Part shown: in pieces, positions 8,693 through 17,977 of the stretch
Layout of the letters: every line of letters begins with the position of its first letter
Position numbering within the stretch: position 1 is the first letter of the stretch
From: Sphingobacterium daejeonense
GTDB taxonomy: Bacteria; Bacteroidota; Bacteroidia; Sphingobacteriales; Sphingobacteriaceae
DNA length: 64,000 nucleotides
Assembly: GCF_901472535.1 (NCBI RefSeq)
Contig: NZ_LR590470.1
Span: 4,526,001-4,590,000, forward strand
Reading direction: 5' to 3'
Position numbers and translations under genes: made by a program
The notes under the pieces: generated by a model
Seen by the model: the letters and a program-made list of their open reading frames with translations, nothing else
What the model was told of the DNA's origin: nothing
Database searches by the model: none

Positions 8693-11500
8693 TTGAAAAA
8701 GTTATTTCTTTTAGACGGGATGGCACTGATTTATCGTGCCTATTTTGCATTGAGCAAGACTCCACGTATTACTTCATACGGACTGAACACAGGTGCTATT
8801 ATGGGTTTTACCAATACGCTACTTGAAGTTTTGAACAATCAAAAGCCTACACATATAGCTGTTGTATTTGATACGGCAGCACCTACCAATCGACATTTAG
8901 AATTTGAGGCCTATAAAGCCCAGCGTCAGCAGATGCCGGAGGACCTGGCAGCTTCCATTCCTTATATATTCAGGCTTATCGAAGGGTTTAATATCCCAAT
9001 AATCACGAAGGATGGTTACGAAGCTGATGATATTATTGGGACTTTGGCAAAAAAAGGCGAGAAACTGGATTATACTGTTTATTGTATGACACCAGACAAG
9101 GATTTTGGCCAATTGGTTTCAGAAAATATCTTTATTTATAAACCTGCCCGTATGGGTAATGGTGCGGAAACATTGGGTGTTACCGAGATATTGGATAAAT
9201 GGGAAATCAACCATGTCCATGAGGTGATTGACATATTGGGTTTATGGGGTGATGCCGTCGACAATATCCCAGGGATACCGGGTATTGGTGAAAAAACCGC
9301 AAAAAAGTTGATTCAGGAATTTGGGTCGATAGAAAACCTGATCCAGAACACCGACAAGCTCAAGGGCAAGTTGAAGGAAAATGTCGAGAACCATGCAGAA
9401 CAAGGTTTGATTTCAAAGAAGCTGGCGACGATCTTATTGGATGTTCCGGTGGATTTCGATGAGCAATCCTTGGAGCTAGAGAAGCCAAACAAAGATGTTT
9501 TGGAGCCTCTTTTTGTCGAACTGGAGTTTCGGACTTTAGGGAAGCGAGTTTTTGGAGATGACTTCAGCATGCTGGAACATGCCAATCCAAAAGCAGGACA
9601 GATGGATCTATTTGCCGTCCATGAGGATGGCAACCTTGCTGGTGCAACTTCTTCCCAGACTACTGCAAGCACAGAACCGGTAGCATTTACAAATATCCAC
9701 AATACCAACCATGAATATATTCTGTTGGATACCGAGGAGAAACAAAGGGAATTTGCAGAACGGTTGAGTAAAGAAAAATCATTCAGCTTTGATACGGAAA
9801 CCACGGGTTTAGACGCTTTACAGGCAGAATTGGTTGGTTTTTCTTTTAGTATCAAGCCACAGGAAGCTTATTATGTCCCGGTTTCTGCAGATCCGGTGGA
9901 GGCTCAGAGGACTGCCGATATTTTCAAGGGGGTTTTGGAAAATGAGGAGATTGAAAAGGTAGGTCAGAATTTAAAATACGATATACTATTGTTGTCAAGG
10001 TATGGCATCGATGTTCGAGGCGACTTTTTTGATACGATGCTTGCCCATTACCTGATTGATCCCGACACTAGGCATAATATGGATTTTCTTTCGGAGACCT
10101 ATTTGAATTATACACCGGTTTCTATTACAGAATTAATCGGCGGAAAGGGCAAGAATCAAGGCAATATGAGAGATGTGGAGATTGAATTGGTGAAGGAGTA
10201 TGCATCTGAGGATGCTGATATTACCTTACAGCTTCGCAACAAGTTTGCTCCTCTTTTAGAGGACAGTTTTACCCATGATTTGGCGAAAAAGGTAGAATTT
10301 CCATTATTGAAGGTTTTGTCTACGATTGAACGTAATGGTGTAAAGATCGATGTTGACACTTTGCAATTGTTTTCGAAGGAGATTGAAAAAGAGGTAAAGC
10401 AGTTGGAGCAGCAGATTTATGAGAAGGCTGGTGTTTCCTTTAACATTGCATCACCGAAGCAGTTGGGCGAAGTTTTGTTTGACAAATTGCAATTGGACCC
10501 GAAAGCGAAGAAAACTAAAACAGGTCAATACAAAACTGGTGAGGATGTATTATTGGCTTTGGCCAACAAGTCTGATATTGTACAGGACATCTTGGATTTC
10601 AGGCAATTGCAGAAGTTGAAATCGACGTATGTTGACTCCTTGCCTAATTTGATCAATCCACATACGGGGTTGATTCACACATCTTATAACCAAGCGGTTG
10701 CTGCGACAGGGAGATTAAGTTCTACGAATCCAAATCTACAGAATATCCCTATCCGTACTGCTCGGGGTCGGGAGGTCAGGAAGGCATTTATCAGTAGGGA
10801 TGAAAACTGGACTTTGTTATCTGCGGATTATTCTCAGATCGAGTTGAGGTTGATGGCAGAACTTAGCCAGGATGTGAATATGTTGGAGGCGTTTAAGCAG
10901 GGACTAGATATTCATAAAGCCACTGCGGCCAGGGTTTATGGCGTAGCGCTGGAGGAAGTCAGTTCTGATATGCGTAGAAACGCGAAGGCAGTAAACTTCG
11001 GGATTATATACGGTCAGTCAGCATTTGGTTTGTCCCAGAACTTGGGCATCAGCCGTAAGGAAGCTGCCGAGATCATAGAACAATACTTCAGTCAATATAC
11101 GGGCATCCGGAAATACATGGGTGAGGTAATTGAGTTTGCGAAGGAGAACGGCTATGTTGAAACTATATTGAAGCGAAGACGTTATTTAAGGGATATCAAC
11201 TCTGCGAACATGACGGTTCGGGGATTTGCGGAGCGCAATGCGATCAATGCTCCGATTCAAGGTTCTGCAGCAGATTTAATAAAAATCGCGATGATCAATA
11301 TTCAGAAAGATATTGAGGATAGAGGCCTTGAAGGGAAAATGATTATGCAGGTTCATGATGAGCTTGTGTTTGATGTTCCGAACCATGAGATTTCCGTTTT
11401 CAAGGAGATTATTGAGGATCGGATGAAAAATGCGATTGAACTTCAGGTACCGATAGAAGTAGAGATTGGCGAGGGCAAAAATTGGCTGGAAGCACATTAA
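8693..11500 (+). CDS. polA: DNA polymerase I
   Basis: 935 residues, complete three-domain enzyme: 5'-3' FEN nuclease (about 1-290, LLDGMALIYRAYFAL, YEADDIIGTLA, GIPGIGEKTA), 3'-5' DEDD proofreading domain (about 340-530) and family A polymerase (about 560-935, ADYSQIELRLMAE, RRNAKAVNFGIIYG, MQVHDELVFD). The exonuclease looks active because FDTETTG, GQNLKYD and the YASEDAD motif are all present. It repairs DNA and removes RNA primers. The start is a TTG (LKKLFLLDG read as Met), supported by the conserved first residues; no ATG lies in frame just upstream. The stop overlaps the next start by one base. Confidence 0.97.
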   Translation: MKKLFLLDGMALIYRAYFALSKTPRITSYGLNTGAIMGFTNTLLEVLNNQKPTHIAVVFDTAAPTNRHLEFEAYKAQRQQMPEDLAASIPYIFRLIEGFNIPIITKDGYEADDIIGTLAKKGEKLDYTVYCMTPDKDFGQLVSENIFIYKPARMGNGAETLGVTEILDKWEINHVHEVIDILGLWGDAVDNIPGIPGIGEKTAKKLIQEFGSIENLIQNTDKLKGKLKENVENHAEQGLISKKLATILLDVPVDFDEQSLELEKPNKDVLEPLFVELEFRTLGKRVFGDDFSMLEHANPKAGQMDLFAVHEDGNLAGATSSQTTASTEPVAFTNIHNTNHEYILLDTEEKQREFAERLSKEKSFSFDTETTGLDALQAELVGFSFSIKPQEAYYVPVSADPVEAQRTADIFKGVLENEEIEKVGQNLKYDILLLSRYGIDVRGDFFDTMLAHYLIDPDTRHNMDFLSETYLNYTPVSITELIGGKGKNQGNMRDVEIELVKEYASEDADITLQLRNKFAPLLEDSFTHDLAKKVEFPLLKVLSTIERNGVKIDVDTLQLFSKEIEKEVKQLEQQIYEKAGVSFNIASPKQLGEVLFDKLQLDPKAKKTKTGQYKTGEDVLLALANKSDIVQDILDFRQLQKLKSTYVDSLPNLINPHTGLIHTSYNQAVAATGRLSSTNPNLQNIPIRTARGREVRKAFISRDENWTLLSADYSQIELRLMAELSQDVNMLEAFKQGLDIHKATAARVYGVALEEVSSDMRRNAKAVNFGIIYGQSAFGLSQNLGISRKEAAEIIEQYFSQYTGIRKYMGEVIEFAKENGYVETILKRRRYLRDINSANMTVRGFAERNAINAPIQGSAADLIKIAMINIQKDIEDRGLEGKMIMQVHDELVFDVPNHEISVFKEIIEDRMKNAIELQVPIEVEIGEGKNWLEAH

Positions 11501-12597
11501 TGAAAAAGGCAATTGTACTTATTGGATTTATCATTATGTTCCTGTGTGTTTATTCTCAGGAGCAAAAGCAGGTTTTTTTTGAATCCGCAGGCGATAAATT
11601 GGTAAGGTTTTATTTTGATGAAAATTATTACCTAGTTGACAAGAACTGTGAATTCAAAAGTATAGAACGATTAGCTGCCTTTGATGGTTCAACTAATAAA
11701 TACATAGGTTCGTTTACGGATTTTGACCTTAATGGCCGGCCCATTCTTGAGGGAAACTATGTAAATGGAGAACGGTCGGGTTTATTCAAGGCTTATCATC
11801 CCAATGGCTCCATAAAATGGGAGTGTAATTTTTCGAACAACTTGCCTTCTGGCGAATGGCGATATTATTATCCGGACAGCAAGTTGATGATGGTCGTATT
11901 GTTTTTTCCGGAAACGGCTAGGATAATGGAGTTTTACGATACTCGAGGTAGAGCGGTTGTGCATCAGGGGAACGGTCGTTTTGAGTTCAGGGTTCCTGTG
12001 CAGGGATATAATCCTTATGGTTATCCATTTGTAAAGCAGAAAGGCAAGCTCAAGGAAGGTGTTCCTGACGGTTATTGGCAGATTTATTACGAGGCAGATA
12101 AGATTTCGGATTTGATCGCTGAAGAAATGTATTCTAAAGGGGTTTTTAAATCTGGGGTTGACCTGATCAACGAAAGGGAGTATGAGTCTCCGACTTTCAG
12201 TCTGTTGCCGGTGGAGAAATTCTTCAGGGCGGAGCGCTTTATCTCCAAGAGCTGCAATTATGATGAGATTGCGGGGTATATAGATTATTTGATGGATCAG
12301 CTTTCCGAGCCATTCATAACGTATGAACCGAAGGGGACAATCGATGATGAATTTGAATATATAGTTCAGGTAAGCAAAGAAGGTTCTCCATCAAAACTGG
12401 AGATCATTGATGACGTCCCTAAAGAAATAAGTAGGCCATTTAAATATATATTGACAACTATTGAACGTTACATTCCTTCCTTTGTAAATGGTGAATATAT
12501 TGAAGATGAACTCCATATCAAGGGTAAGGTGGCTATTAATGCTGCGGGGAAGATTTATTTTCACAGCATTTCTATCCAAAGGAAGAATGAACAATAG
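11500..12597 (+). CDS. Secreted MORN-repeat (YwqK-like) protein
   Basis: 365 residues starting at the ATG that overlaps the polA stop (TAATG). A signal peptide (about 1-20, IVLIGFIIMFLCVYSQ) precedes MORN-type repeats with the G-x-Y-x-N-G-x-x-x-G pattern (LEGNYVNGERSGLFKAYH, CNFSNNLPSGEWRYYY, GVPDGYWQIYYE), the pattern shared with the so-called YwqK antitoxin family. The C-terminal third (about 260-365) is an unassigned domain similar in spacing to TonB-like C-terminal folds of Bacteroidota secreted proteins. In this phylum such proteins are usually envelope proteins of unknown role rather than true antitoxins. Probably co-transcribed with polA by overlap. Confidence 0.7.
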   Translation: MKKAIVLIGFIIMFLCVYSQEQKQVFFESAGDKLVRFYFDENYYLVDKNCEFKSIERLAAFDGSTNKYIGSFTDFDLNGRPILEGNYVNGERSGLFKAYHPNGSIKWECNFSNNLPSGEWRYYYPDSKLMMVVLFFPETARIMEFYDTRGRAVVHQGNGRFEFRVPVQGYNPYGYPFVKQKGKLKEGVPDGYWQIYYEADKISDLIAEEMYSKGVFKSGVDLINEREYESPTFSLLPVEKFFRAERFISKSCNYDEIAGYIDYLMDQLSEPFITYEPKGTIDDEFEYIVQVSKEGSPSKLEIIDDVPKEISRPFKYILTTIERYIPSFVNGEYIEDELHIKGKVAINAAGKIYFHSISIQRKNEQ

Positions 12598-12616
12598 GAC
12601 ATTTATATAGAATATT

Positions 12617-12624
12617 TATATTTG
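12617..12624 (+). promoter_or_regulatory. Putative -7 element for psd
   Basis: TATATTTG matches TAnnTTTG and lies 15 bases before the psd ATG. No clear -33 element is seen. Confidence 0.5.
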
Positions 12625-12639
12625 CACAAATTATAATTC

Positions 12640-13300
12640 ATGAAATTTCACAAAGAAGGCTATACCAGTTTAGCAATAGTAGTATTATTTATTTTTATAA
12701 TAAATGCCATTGCTCATTATTATGATGCAGGGGATACTGTGAAATGGTTAGTTTATATTGTTTCTGGTTTTTTACTGCTTACGATTTTACAATTCTTCAG
12801 GAGTCCAATAAAAAAGATTACCATTGATGAGTCAACGGTTTTATGTCCTGCAGATGGCAAGGTCGTGGTAATTGAGGAAACGGAGGAGACGGAATATTTG
12901 AAAGATCGTCGGATTCAAGTTTCTATTTTCATGTCGCCTATCAATGTTCATGTGAACAGAAATCCTATTTCAGGGGTTATTTCCTTTTTCAAATATCATC
13001 CAGGCAAATTCCTTGTTGCTTGGCACCCCAAAATCATCGACAGACAATGAGCGCACGACGGTTGTTGTGAAGAACAGTTCTGGTGTTGAGGTTTTATTTC
13101 GTCAGATAGCAGGAGCTATGGCAAGGAGGATTGTATGGTATGTGAAAGAAGGCCAAGAAGTTCAACAAGGGCAAGAGTTCGGTTTTATAAAATTCGGTTC
13201 ACGTGTGGATTTGTTTCTGCCTCTAGATTCCAAGATCAATGTTAATATCGGGGATAAAGTGACCGGTGGTAAGACGATTATCGCTGAATTCAATAAATAA
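12640..13300 (+). CDS. psd: Phosphatidylserine decarboxylase (frame broken once)
   Basis: Makes phosphatidylethanolamine from phosphatidylserine at the inner membrane. Two N-terminal membrane segments (about 9-27 and 34-50) precede VLCPADGKVV, IFMSPINVHVNRNPISG and KYHPGKFLVAWHPKSS. The C-terminal KFGSRVD holds the Gly-Ser site where the proenzyme is expected to cleave itself to form the pyruvoyl cofactor. An A4 run at 13030-13033 has one base too many; with three A the product reads AWHPKSSTDNERTTVV and is about 219 residues, typical of the short PSD-A type. The kinase gene follows within 20 bases. Confidence 0.95.
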
Positions 13301-13319
13301 ACATAGGCAATCCCTAAAA

Positions 13320-14358
13320 ATGGGTAAAACCATGAATTTCCGTACACTCATCTTAGTCATAAGTTTTGTATTCTCGCTGCTCTTGTCAGGGATGAACTAT
13401 TATTATGAGCGGGATTTCCCTACCTTTTCCTTTATTCTGATCTTAAGTTTTGTCCTTTCCTTCAGTTTATTGAATTATGTTTTCCAGAAGTTTGTTTATG
13501 AACGGATTAAGTCTGTTTATAAGTTGATTCATAATCTAAAGTTGGGCAAGGAGTTGAAAGATGCTTTGGGTGACCATAAGTCTGAGAATCCTATCGGCGA
13601 TGCTGAGAAGGAAGTTCGGGATTGGGCGAAGCAAAAAACGATCGAGATCAACCAATTAAAAGCTCAGGAAAAAATTCAGGAAGGAATTTCTCTCCAATAT
13701 TTCCCATGAATTCAAGACTCCCTTATTTGCTATCCAGGGTTATATTGAGACTTTGCAGGATGGGATGCTGGAGGACAACCCAGATATGGCGGTAAATTTT
13801 CTGAACAAGGCTTCCCGCAATTTGGACAGATTGAGCTATTTGATCCATGACCTGGATGAAATCGCGAAATTGGAGTCTGGCGAGGTGTCTATTGTCAAGG
13901 AAAAATTCGATCTGGTTGCCCTGATCAAGGAAACGATCGATGATTTGGAATATAAGGCCAAGGAGAACAAAATCAGCTTGAATTTCAACCCCAAGGGAAA
14001 TCAAGCTATTCAGGTAAAAGGTGATCGAAAAAAAATCCAGCAAGTTTTGATCAACTTGATTGACAACTCCATAAAATACGGGAACAAAGGGGGGCAAACA
14101 AATATCAAGGTTCATTTATTAATAGATCAGGTTCTGATCGAAATAACAGATAATGGACAGGGGATCGAGGAAAAAAATCTCCCACGCGTTTTTGAGCGCT
14201 TTTTCAGGACAGATAAGAGCAGGTCGCGGGATATTGGAGGATCAGGATTAGGACTAGCTATTGTAAAACATATTATAGAGGCCCATCAACAGAATGTACA
14301 TGTTCGTAGTACCGAAGGGATTGGAACTACCTTTTCCTTTACCTTGGAAAAGGCATAA
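13320..14358 (+). CDS. PhoR-like sensor histidine kinase (frame broken once)
   Basis: Two membrane helices near the N-terminus (about 7-25 and 32-55) lead into a HisKA domain with the H-box ISHEFKTPLFAIQGYIE and a HATPase_c domain with the N-box (LINLIDNSIKYGN), G1 (DNGQGIEEKNL), F-box (FERFFRTDKSRSRD) and G2 (GSGLGLAIVKHI). An A6 run at 13669-13674 carries one base too many; with A5 the join reads EKFRKEFLSNISHE, exactly the family's consensus. The corrected length is about 346 residues. There is only a short loop between the membrane helices, so the signal is probably sensed in or near the membrane. It precedes the DUF47/PiT phosphate genes, which suggests phosphate sensing; no response regulator lies next to it. 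Confidence 0.9.
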
Positions 14359-14404
14359 AACTGGTCTTTTATAAAAACTTAACATTAACTTAACATTAAG
14401 TGCA

Positions 14405-14412
14405 TAATTTTG
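14405..14412 (+). promoter_or_regulatory. Putative -7 element for the DUF47-PiT operon
   Basis: TAATTTTG matches TAnnTTTG and lies 20 bases before the DUF47 ATG. The upstream stretch has two TTAACATTAA-like direct repeats (about 14378-14399) where a regulator could bind. Confidence 0.5.
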
Positions 14413-14432
14413 CGCTACTTAAAACACATGTT

Positions 14433-15080
14433 ATGTCTTTGAACAGCATTTTTCAATACTTTGTCCCAAAGGACAAGAAATTTTTCCCATTATTTGAACA
14501 AGCCGGCTCTAATTTAATTGAAATGGCCAAGCTTTTAAAAGAGAGTGTTCACACGACCGATCTTCAATTAAGAACCGACAATTCCAAGTTGTTGGAGGAT
14601 CTAGAACATAAGGGGGACAACCTAACCCATCAGATTCATTTAGAATTAGGCAAGAACTTTATTACACCCTTTGACCGTGAGGATATCCATGCCTTGGCGA
14701 GTTCATTGGACGATGTTGCAGATTTTATCCATGGTGCATCCAACCGTATGGAATTATATAAGGTAACTGAAACGAGCGATGCGATGAAAGAGATTTCAAG
14801 TTTGATCTTGGAGGCTACGGAGCATGTTGCCAAGGCACTGTTTGAATTGAAGGATTTAAAGAACATCAGAAACATCACCGATTCTTGTGTACGCATCAAC
14901 AGCGTTGAGAACAAGGCTGACTATATTTTTGACAAGGCTGTTGCAGAATTGTTCGAGTACGAGAAGGACGCGATCAACTTGATCAAGAACAAGGAAGTAT
15001 TATCTGCTATGGAGGACGCGACCGACAAATGTGAGGATGTAGCCAATGTACTTGAGAGTATTTTAGTGAAGAACGCGTAA
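14433..15080 (+). CDS. DUF47 / PhoU-like phosphate transport accessory protein
   Basis: 215 residues from the ATG at 14433 (MSLNSIFQYFVPKDKKFF). The protein is nearly all helical and has the DUF47 (Pit accessory) features: an N-terminal FFPLFEQAGSNLIEMAKLL, central LEHKGDNLTHQIHLEL and FITPFDREDIHALASSLDDVAD, whose acidic residues bind metal in the related PhoU fold. These proteins are encoded next to PiT transporters and are thought to regulate them. An upstream in-frame start at 14400 would overlap the promoter box, so the ATG at 14433 is preferred. The PiT gene follows after 33 bases. Confidence 0.93.
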   Translation: MSLNSIFQYFVPKDKKFFPLFEQAGSNLIEMAKLLKESVHTTDLQLRTDNSKLLEDLEHKGDNLTHQIHLELGKNFITPFDREDIHALASSLDDVADFIHGASNRMELYKVTETSDAMKEISSLILEATEHVAKALFELKDLKNIRNITDSCVRINSVENKADYIFDKAVAELFEYEKDAINLIKNKEVLSAMEDATDKCEDVANVLESILVKNA

Positions 15081-15113
15081 TATTTACAAAGGAATTCACA
15101 ATTATATTATATT

Positions 15114-16127
15114 ATGGGTATAACCACATTATTAATTGTCGTTGTCGTTTTGGCGATTGCATTTGATTACATCAATGGATTTCACGATGCAGCCAATTCC
15201 ATTGCGACTATCGTTTCGACCAAGGTACTGACACCATTTATGGCGGTATTATGGGCGGCACTATTCAATTTCGTTGCATATTTTGTTTTTACGGATCATA
15301 AGGTAGCCAACACGATTGCCAAGACGGTGATAGAGGAATATATTACGCTCGAGGTAATTTTTGCAGGTTTGGTTGCGGCGATTGCCTGGAACCTATTTAC
15401 TTGGTATTATGGCATTCCATCGAGTTCGAGTCATACCTTGATTGGCGGTTTTGCTGGATCGGGGATGGCCTATGCGCTTTTCGTTGGGGCGAATCCTATT
15501 GATGCGATCAACTTGAGTGCAACTTTAAAGATTGTATCATTTATAGTCTTGGCTCCATTGGTGGGTATGATTATATCGATCATCATTACATTGATTATTA
15601 TCAATATCTGTAAGAAAGCGAGGCCTGCTGTTGCAGAGAAATGGTTTAAGATCTTGCAATTGGTATCTTCGGGTGCGTTGAGCTTCGCGCACGGAGGTAA
15701 CGACGCTCAAAAAGTTATGGGTATTATTGCTACGGCTTTGATAGCTCAGGGTGTGATAGGCAGTTTTGAGGAGATGCCGGAATGGGTTCCATTGACCTGT
15801 TATGCCGCTATTGCTGCCGGTACGATGAGTGGCGGATGGAAGATCGTGAAGACCATGGGTACGAAGATCACGAAGGTTACGCCATTGGAGGGTGTTAGTG
15901 CGGAGACTGCTGGAGCGATCACGTTGGGTATTACGGAGCATTTTGGTATTCCAGTATCGACGACTCATACGATTACGGGATCTATTATAGGAGTTGGTTT
16001 GGTTAAGCGTGTTTCGGCAGTGAGGTGGGGTGTGACGATCAGTTTATTATGGGCTTGGATCTTGACGATACCTGTCAGCGCCTTGTTGGGAGGGTTAACT
16101 TTGGCTATAATTCATTATATTCTGTAG
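15114..16127 (+). CDS. pit: PiT-family inorganic phosphate transporter
   Basis: 337 residues with about ten membrane helices. It contains the two inverted PiT signature repeats: DYINGFHDAANSIATIVSTKVLTP near the N-terminus and SFAHGGNDAQKVMGIIATAL near residue 190, plus GIPSSSSHTLIGG and GIPVSTTHTITGSIIG, the paired serine/threonine-histidine loops of the family. PiT proteins take up phosphate (often as a metal-phosphate complex) by cation symport in the inner membrane. It is downstream of the DUF47 protein in the same operon. No frame break is seen. Confidence 0.96.
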   Translation: MGITTLLIVVVVLAIAFDYINGFHDAANSIATIVSTKVLTPFMAVLWAALFNFVAYFVFTDHKVANTIAKTVIEEYITLEVIFAGLVAAIAWNLFTWYYGIPSSSSHTLIGGFAGSGMAYALFVGANPIDAINLSATLKIVSFIVLAPLVGMIISIIITLIIINICKKARPAVAEKWFKILQLVSSGALSFAHGGNDAQKVMGIIATALIAQGVIGSFEEMPEWVPLTCYAAIAAGTMSGGWKIVKTMGTKITKVTPLEGVSAETAGAITLGITEHFGIPVSTTHTITGSIIGVGLVKRVSAVRWGVTISLLWAWILTIPVSALLGGLTLAIIHYIL

Positions 16128-16369
16128 TAAAAATCATACAGGGAGCTGTATTATTGCTATATTTATTGAATGATAATAAAGTTTTGACAAAAAATTTGTG
16201 TTATTTAATGTTAATAAGTATTTTTACGCGGCAAAAGCGTGTTAAATAAACATAATTATGAGCTTTTCTGGATTTAACATTTTTTGGCATCGTTATTGTT
16301 AAGTTATGTTAAATTGATTTTGAACAACTAGAAACAATTAAAAATTTTAATAACCTTAAAAAAAAGAGT

Positions 16370-17746
16370 ATGAACTATTCTACAATTAAAAAAACAGCTG
16401 TTGCAGCTTCATTAGTAGCCGCTTTAGGTTTCGCAGAAACTGCACAAGCACAAACCCCAACTGTATTTGGTGGTAGATCACAATACAGAACTTGGTCAAT
16501 CGGTGTTCAAGGTGGTATTACTACTCCTAACACTATCTTAGGTGGCCAAAACGGTTTCGGTCAAAAAGTTGGTTATTTCCAAAACAAAGTAGGTGAGTAT
16601 TATGGATTAACTATCCGTAAACAATTCTCTCACTTATTCGGTTTAGAATTGGAAGGTAACCGTGGTCGTATCAAAACTTACAACCATGACTTAGTAACTG
16701 CTCCTGAGACTGCAAACGGTGCAAGATCTGCTGAGACTTCAGTTAACTGGGCAGCTAGCTTAAATGGTGTATTCCAATTGGGTACTATCGACTTCATGAG
16801 AAGAGAAAACGCTGTTAACTTCTACGCTAAAGTTGGTTTAGGTGTTATGGCTCACAACCCAGTACAATTCGCTAACAACGATTTCACTGGTAACGAAGTT
16901 TACAACAATGCAGGTAACTGGGGAGAAGAAATCTTCGGTGACCGTGAAAAAACTGGTGACAAAGACAACCGTTTAACAGGATTTATCCCAGTTGGTGTTG
17001 GTGTTAAATTCAAATTATCAGAAGTTGTTGCCTTGAACTTAGGTTACACAATGAACTTCACTGATGACAACTTGTTATACGGACCAGTTCGTTACGACGG
17101 AAAACAAAAATTCTCTAACGTATACGGTGGTTTAGAGTTCACTTTAGGTTCACGTGATAAAGAAAGCTTAACATTCACTAACCCAGTTGCTACATTATAT
17201 GATGAGTTGAAAGACCCTTCATTACGTAACGAGGTTGAAGCATTGAAACAACGCGTATCTACATTAGAAGGTACTGTTGATCAATTAAGCAAAGATTCAG
17301 ACGGTGACGGTGTATCTGATAAATTCGATAAATGTCCAGGTACTCCTGCTGGTACAGTAGTTGATGGTTCTGGATGTCCTATCAAATTCCCAGAAGCTCA
17401 GCAATTGACTGAAGGTTCTGCAGGATACTTCGCTCCAATTCAATTCGAATTCGATAGCTCAGTATTGAAAACTGAATCTTACTCTACTTTAGACAAATTG
17501 GCTAAAGAATTGAAAGACAACAACGCTACAGTTACTTTAGATGGTTATGCATCTGCTGAAGGTACTGAAGCTTACAACATGAACTTGTCAACTGACCGTG
17601 CTAACGCAGTAAAACAATACCTAGTTAACGCTGGTGTATCTGCATCAAGCATCACAGCTACAGGTTACGGTGAAGCTAACCCAGTTGCTTCTAACGACAC
17701 TGAAGAAGGTCGCGTTCAAAACCGTCGTGTTGAGATCAAAAAATAA
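16370..17746 (+). CDS. Major OmpA-family outer-membrane protein
   Basis: 458 residues: signal peptide ending at AQAQ (about residue 28), an N-terminal eight-strand barrel (about 35-265), a short coiled linker (LRNEVEALKQRVSTLEGTV), a thrombospondin type-3-like calcium loop (DSDGDGVSDKFDKCPGT) and a C-terminal OmpA peptidoglycan-binding domain (about 340-458, IQFEFDSSVLKTESYSTLDKL ... NRRVEIKK). It links the outer membrane to the cell wall. Codon use is strikingly uniform (GGT, AAC, GTT, TTA favoured) unlike neighbours, which points to very high expression. It has a strong terminator and a 242-base upstream region in which I see no clear -7 box. Confidence 0.95.
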   Translation: MNYSTIKKTAVAASLVAALGFAETAQAQTPTVFGGRSQYRTWSIGVQGGITTPNTILGGQNGFGQKVGYFQNKVGEYYGLTIRKQFSHLFGLELEGNRGRIKTYNHDLVTAPETANGARSAETSVNWAASLNGVFQLGTIDFMRRENAVNFYAKVGLGVMAHNPVQFANNDFTGNEVYNNAGNWGEEIFGDREKTGDKDNRLTGFIPVGVGVKFKLSEVVALNLGYTMNFTDDNLLYGPVRYDGKQKFSNVYGGLEFTLGSRDKESLTFTNPVATLYDELKDPSLRNEVEALKQRVSTLEGTVDQLSKDSDGDGVSDKFDKCPGTPAGTVVDGSGCPIKFPEAQQLTEGSAGYFAPIQFEFDSSVLKTESYSTLDKLAKELKDNNATVTLDGYASAEGTEAYNMNLSTDRANAVKQYLVNAGVSASSITATGYGEANPVASNDTEEGRVQNRRVEIKK

Positions 17747-17777
17747 TTGTTAGAAATTAACAATTTGAAATACAAAG

Positions 17778-17804
17778 AGCCAGCTGTTTCAGCTGGCTTT
17801 TTTT
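17778..17804 (+). terminator. Intrinsic terminator after the OmpA gene
   Basis: Perfect 9-bp arms AGCCAGCTG and CAGCTGGCT with a TTT loop and a run of seven T. Confidence 0.93.
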
Positions 17805-17849
17805 ATGGTTAACAACCAAGTATTTACAATGTAATTACTTTTTAAACTT

Positions 17850-17857
17850 TACATTTG
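17850..17857 (+). promoter_or_regulatory. Putative -7 element for the TPR-aroE operon
   Basis: TACATTTG matches TAnnTTTG exactly, but it is 120 bases before the TPR gene start, so the leader would be long. No clear -33 TTTG. Confidence 0.4.
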
Positions 17858-17977
17858 CAGAATCATGGAGTCTATAAATGTGAATATGTTGAAAACAATT
17901 GCATATTAAGATGTTCAAAAAATAGTATTTTCATTAAGGAATTGGAGAGTACGATAAAAATTTAAAAGAGGAGTATA

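Noticed and set aside
11500-12597. Antitoxin of a toxin-antitoxin pair (YwqK label)
   Set aside because: The protein is secreted with MORN repeats and there is no toxin gene beside it.
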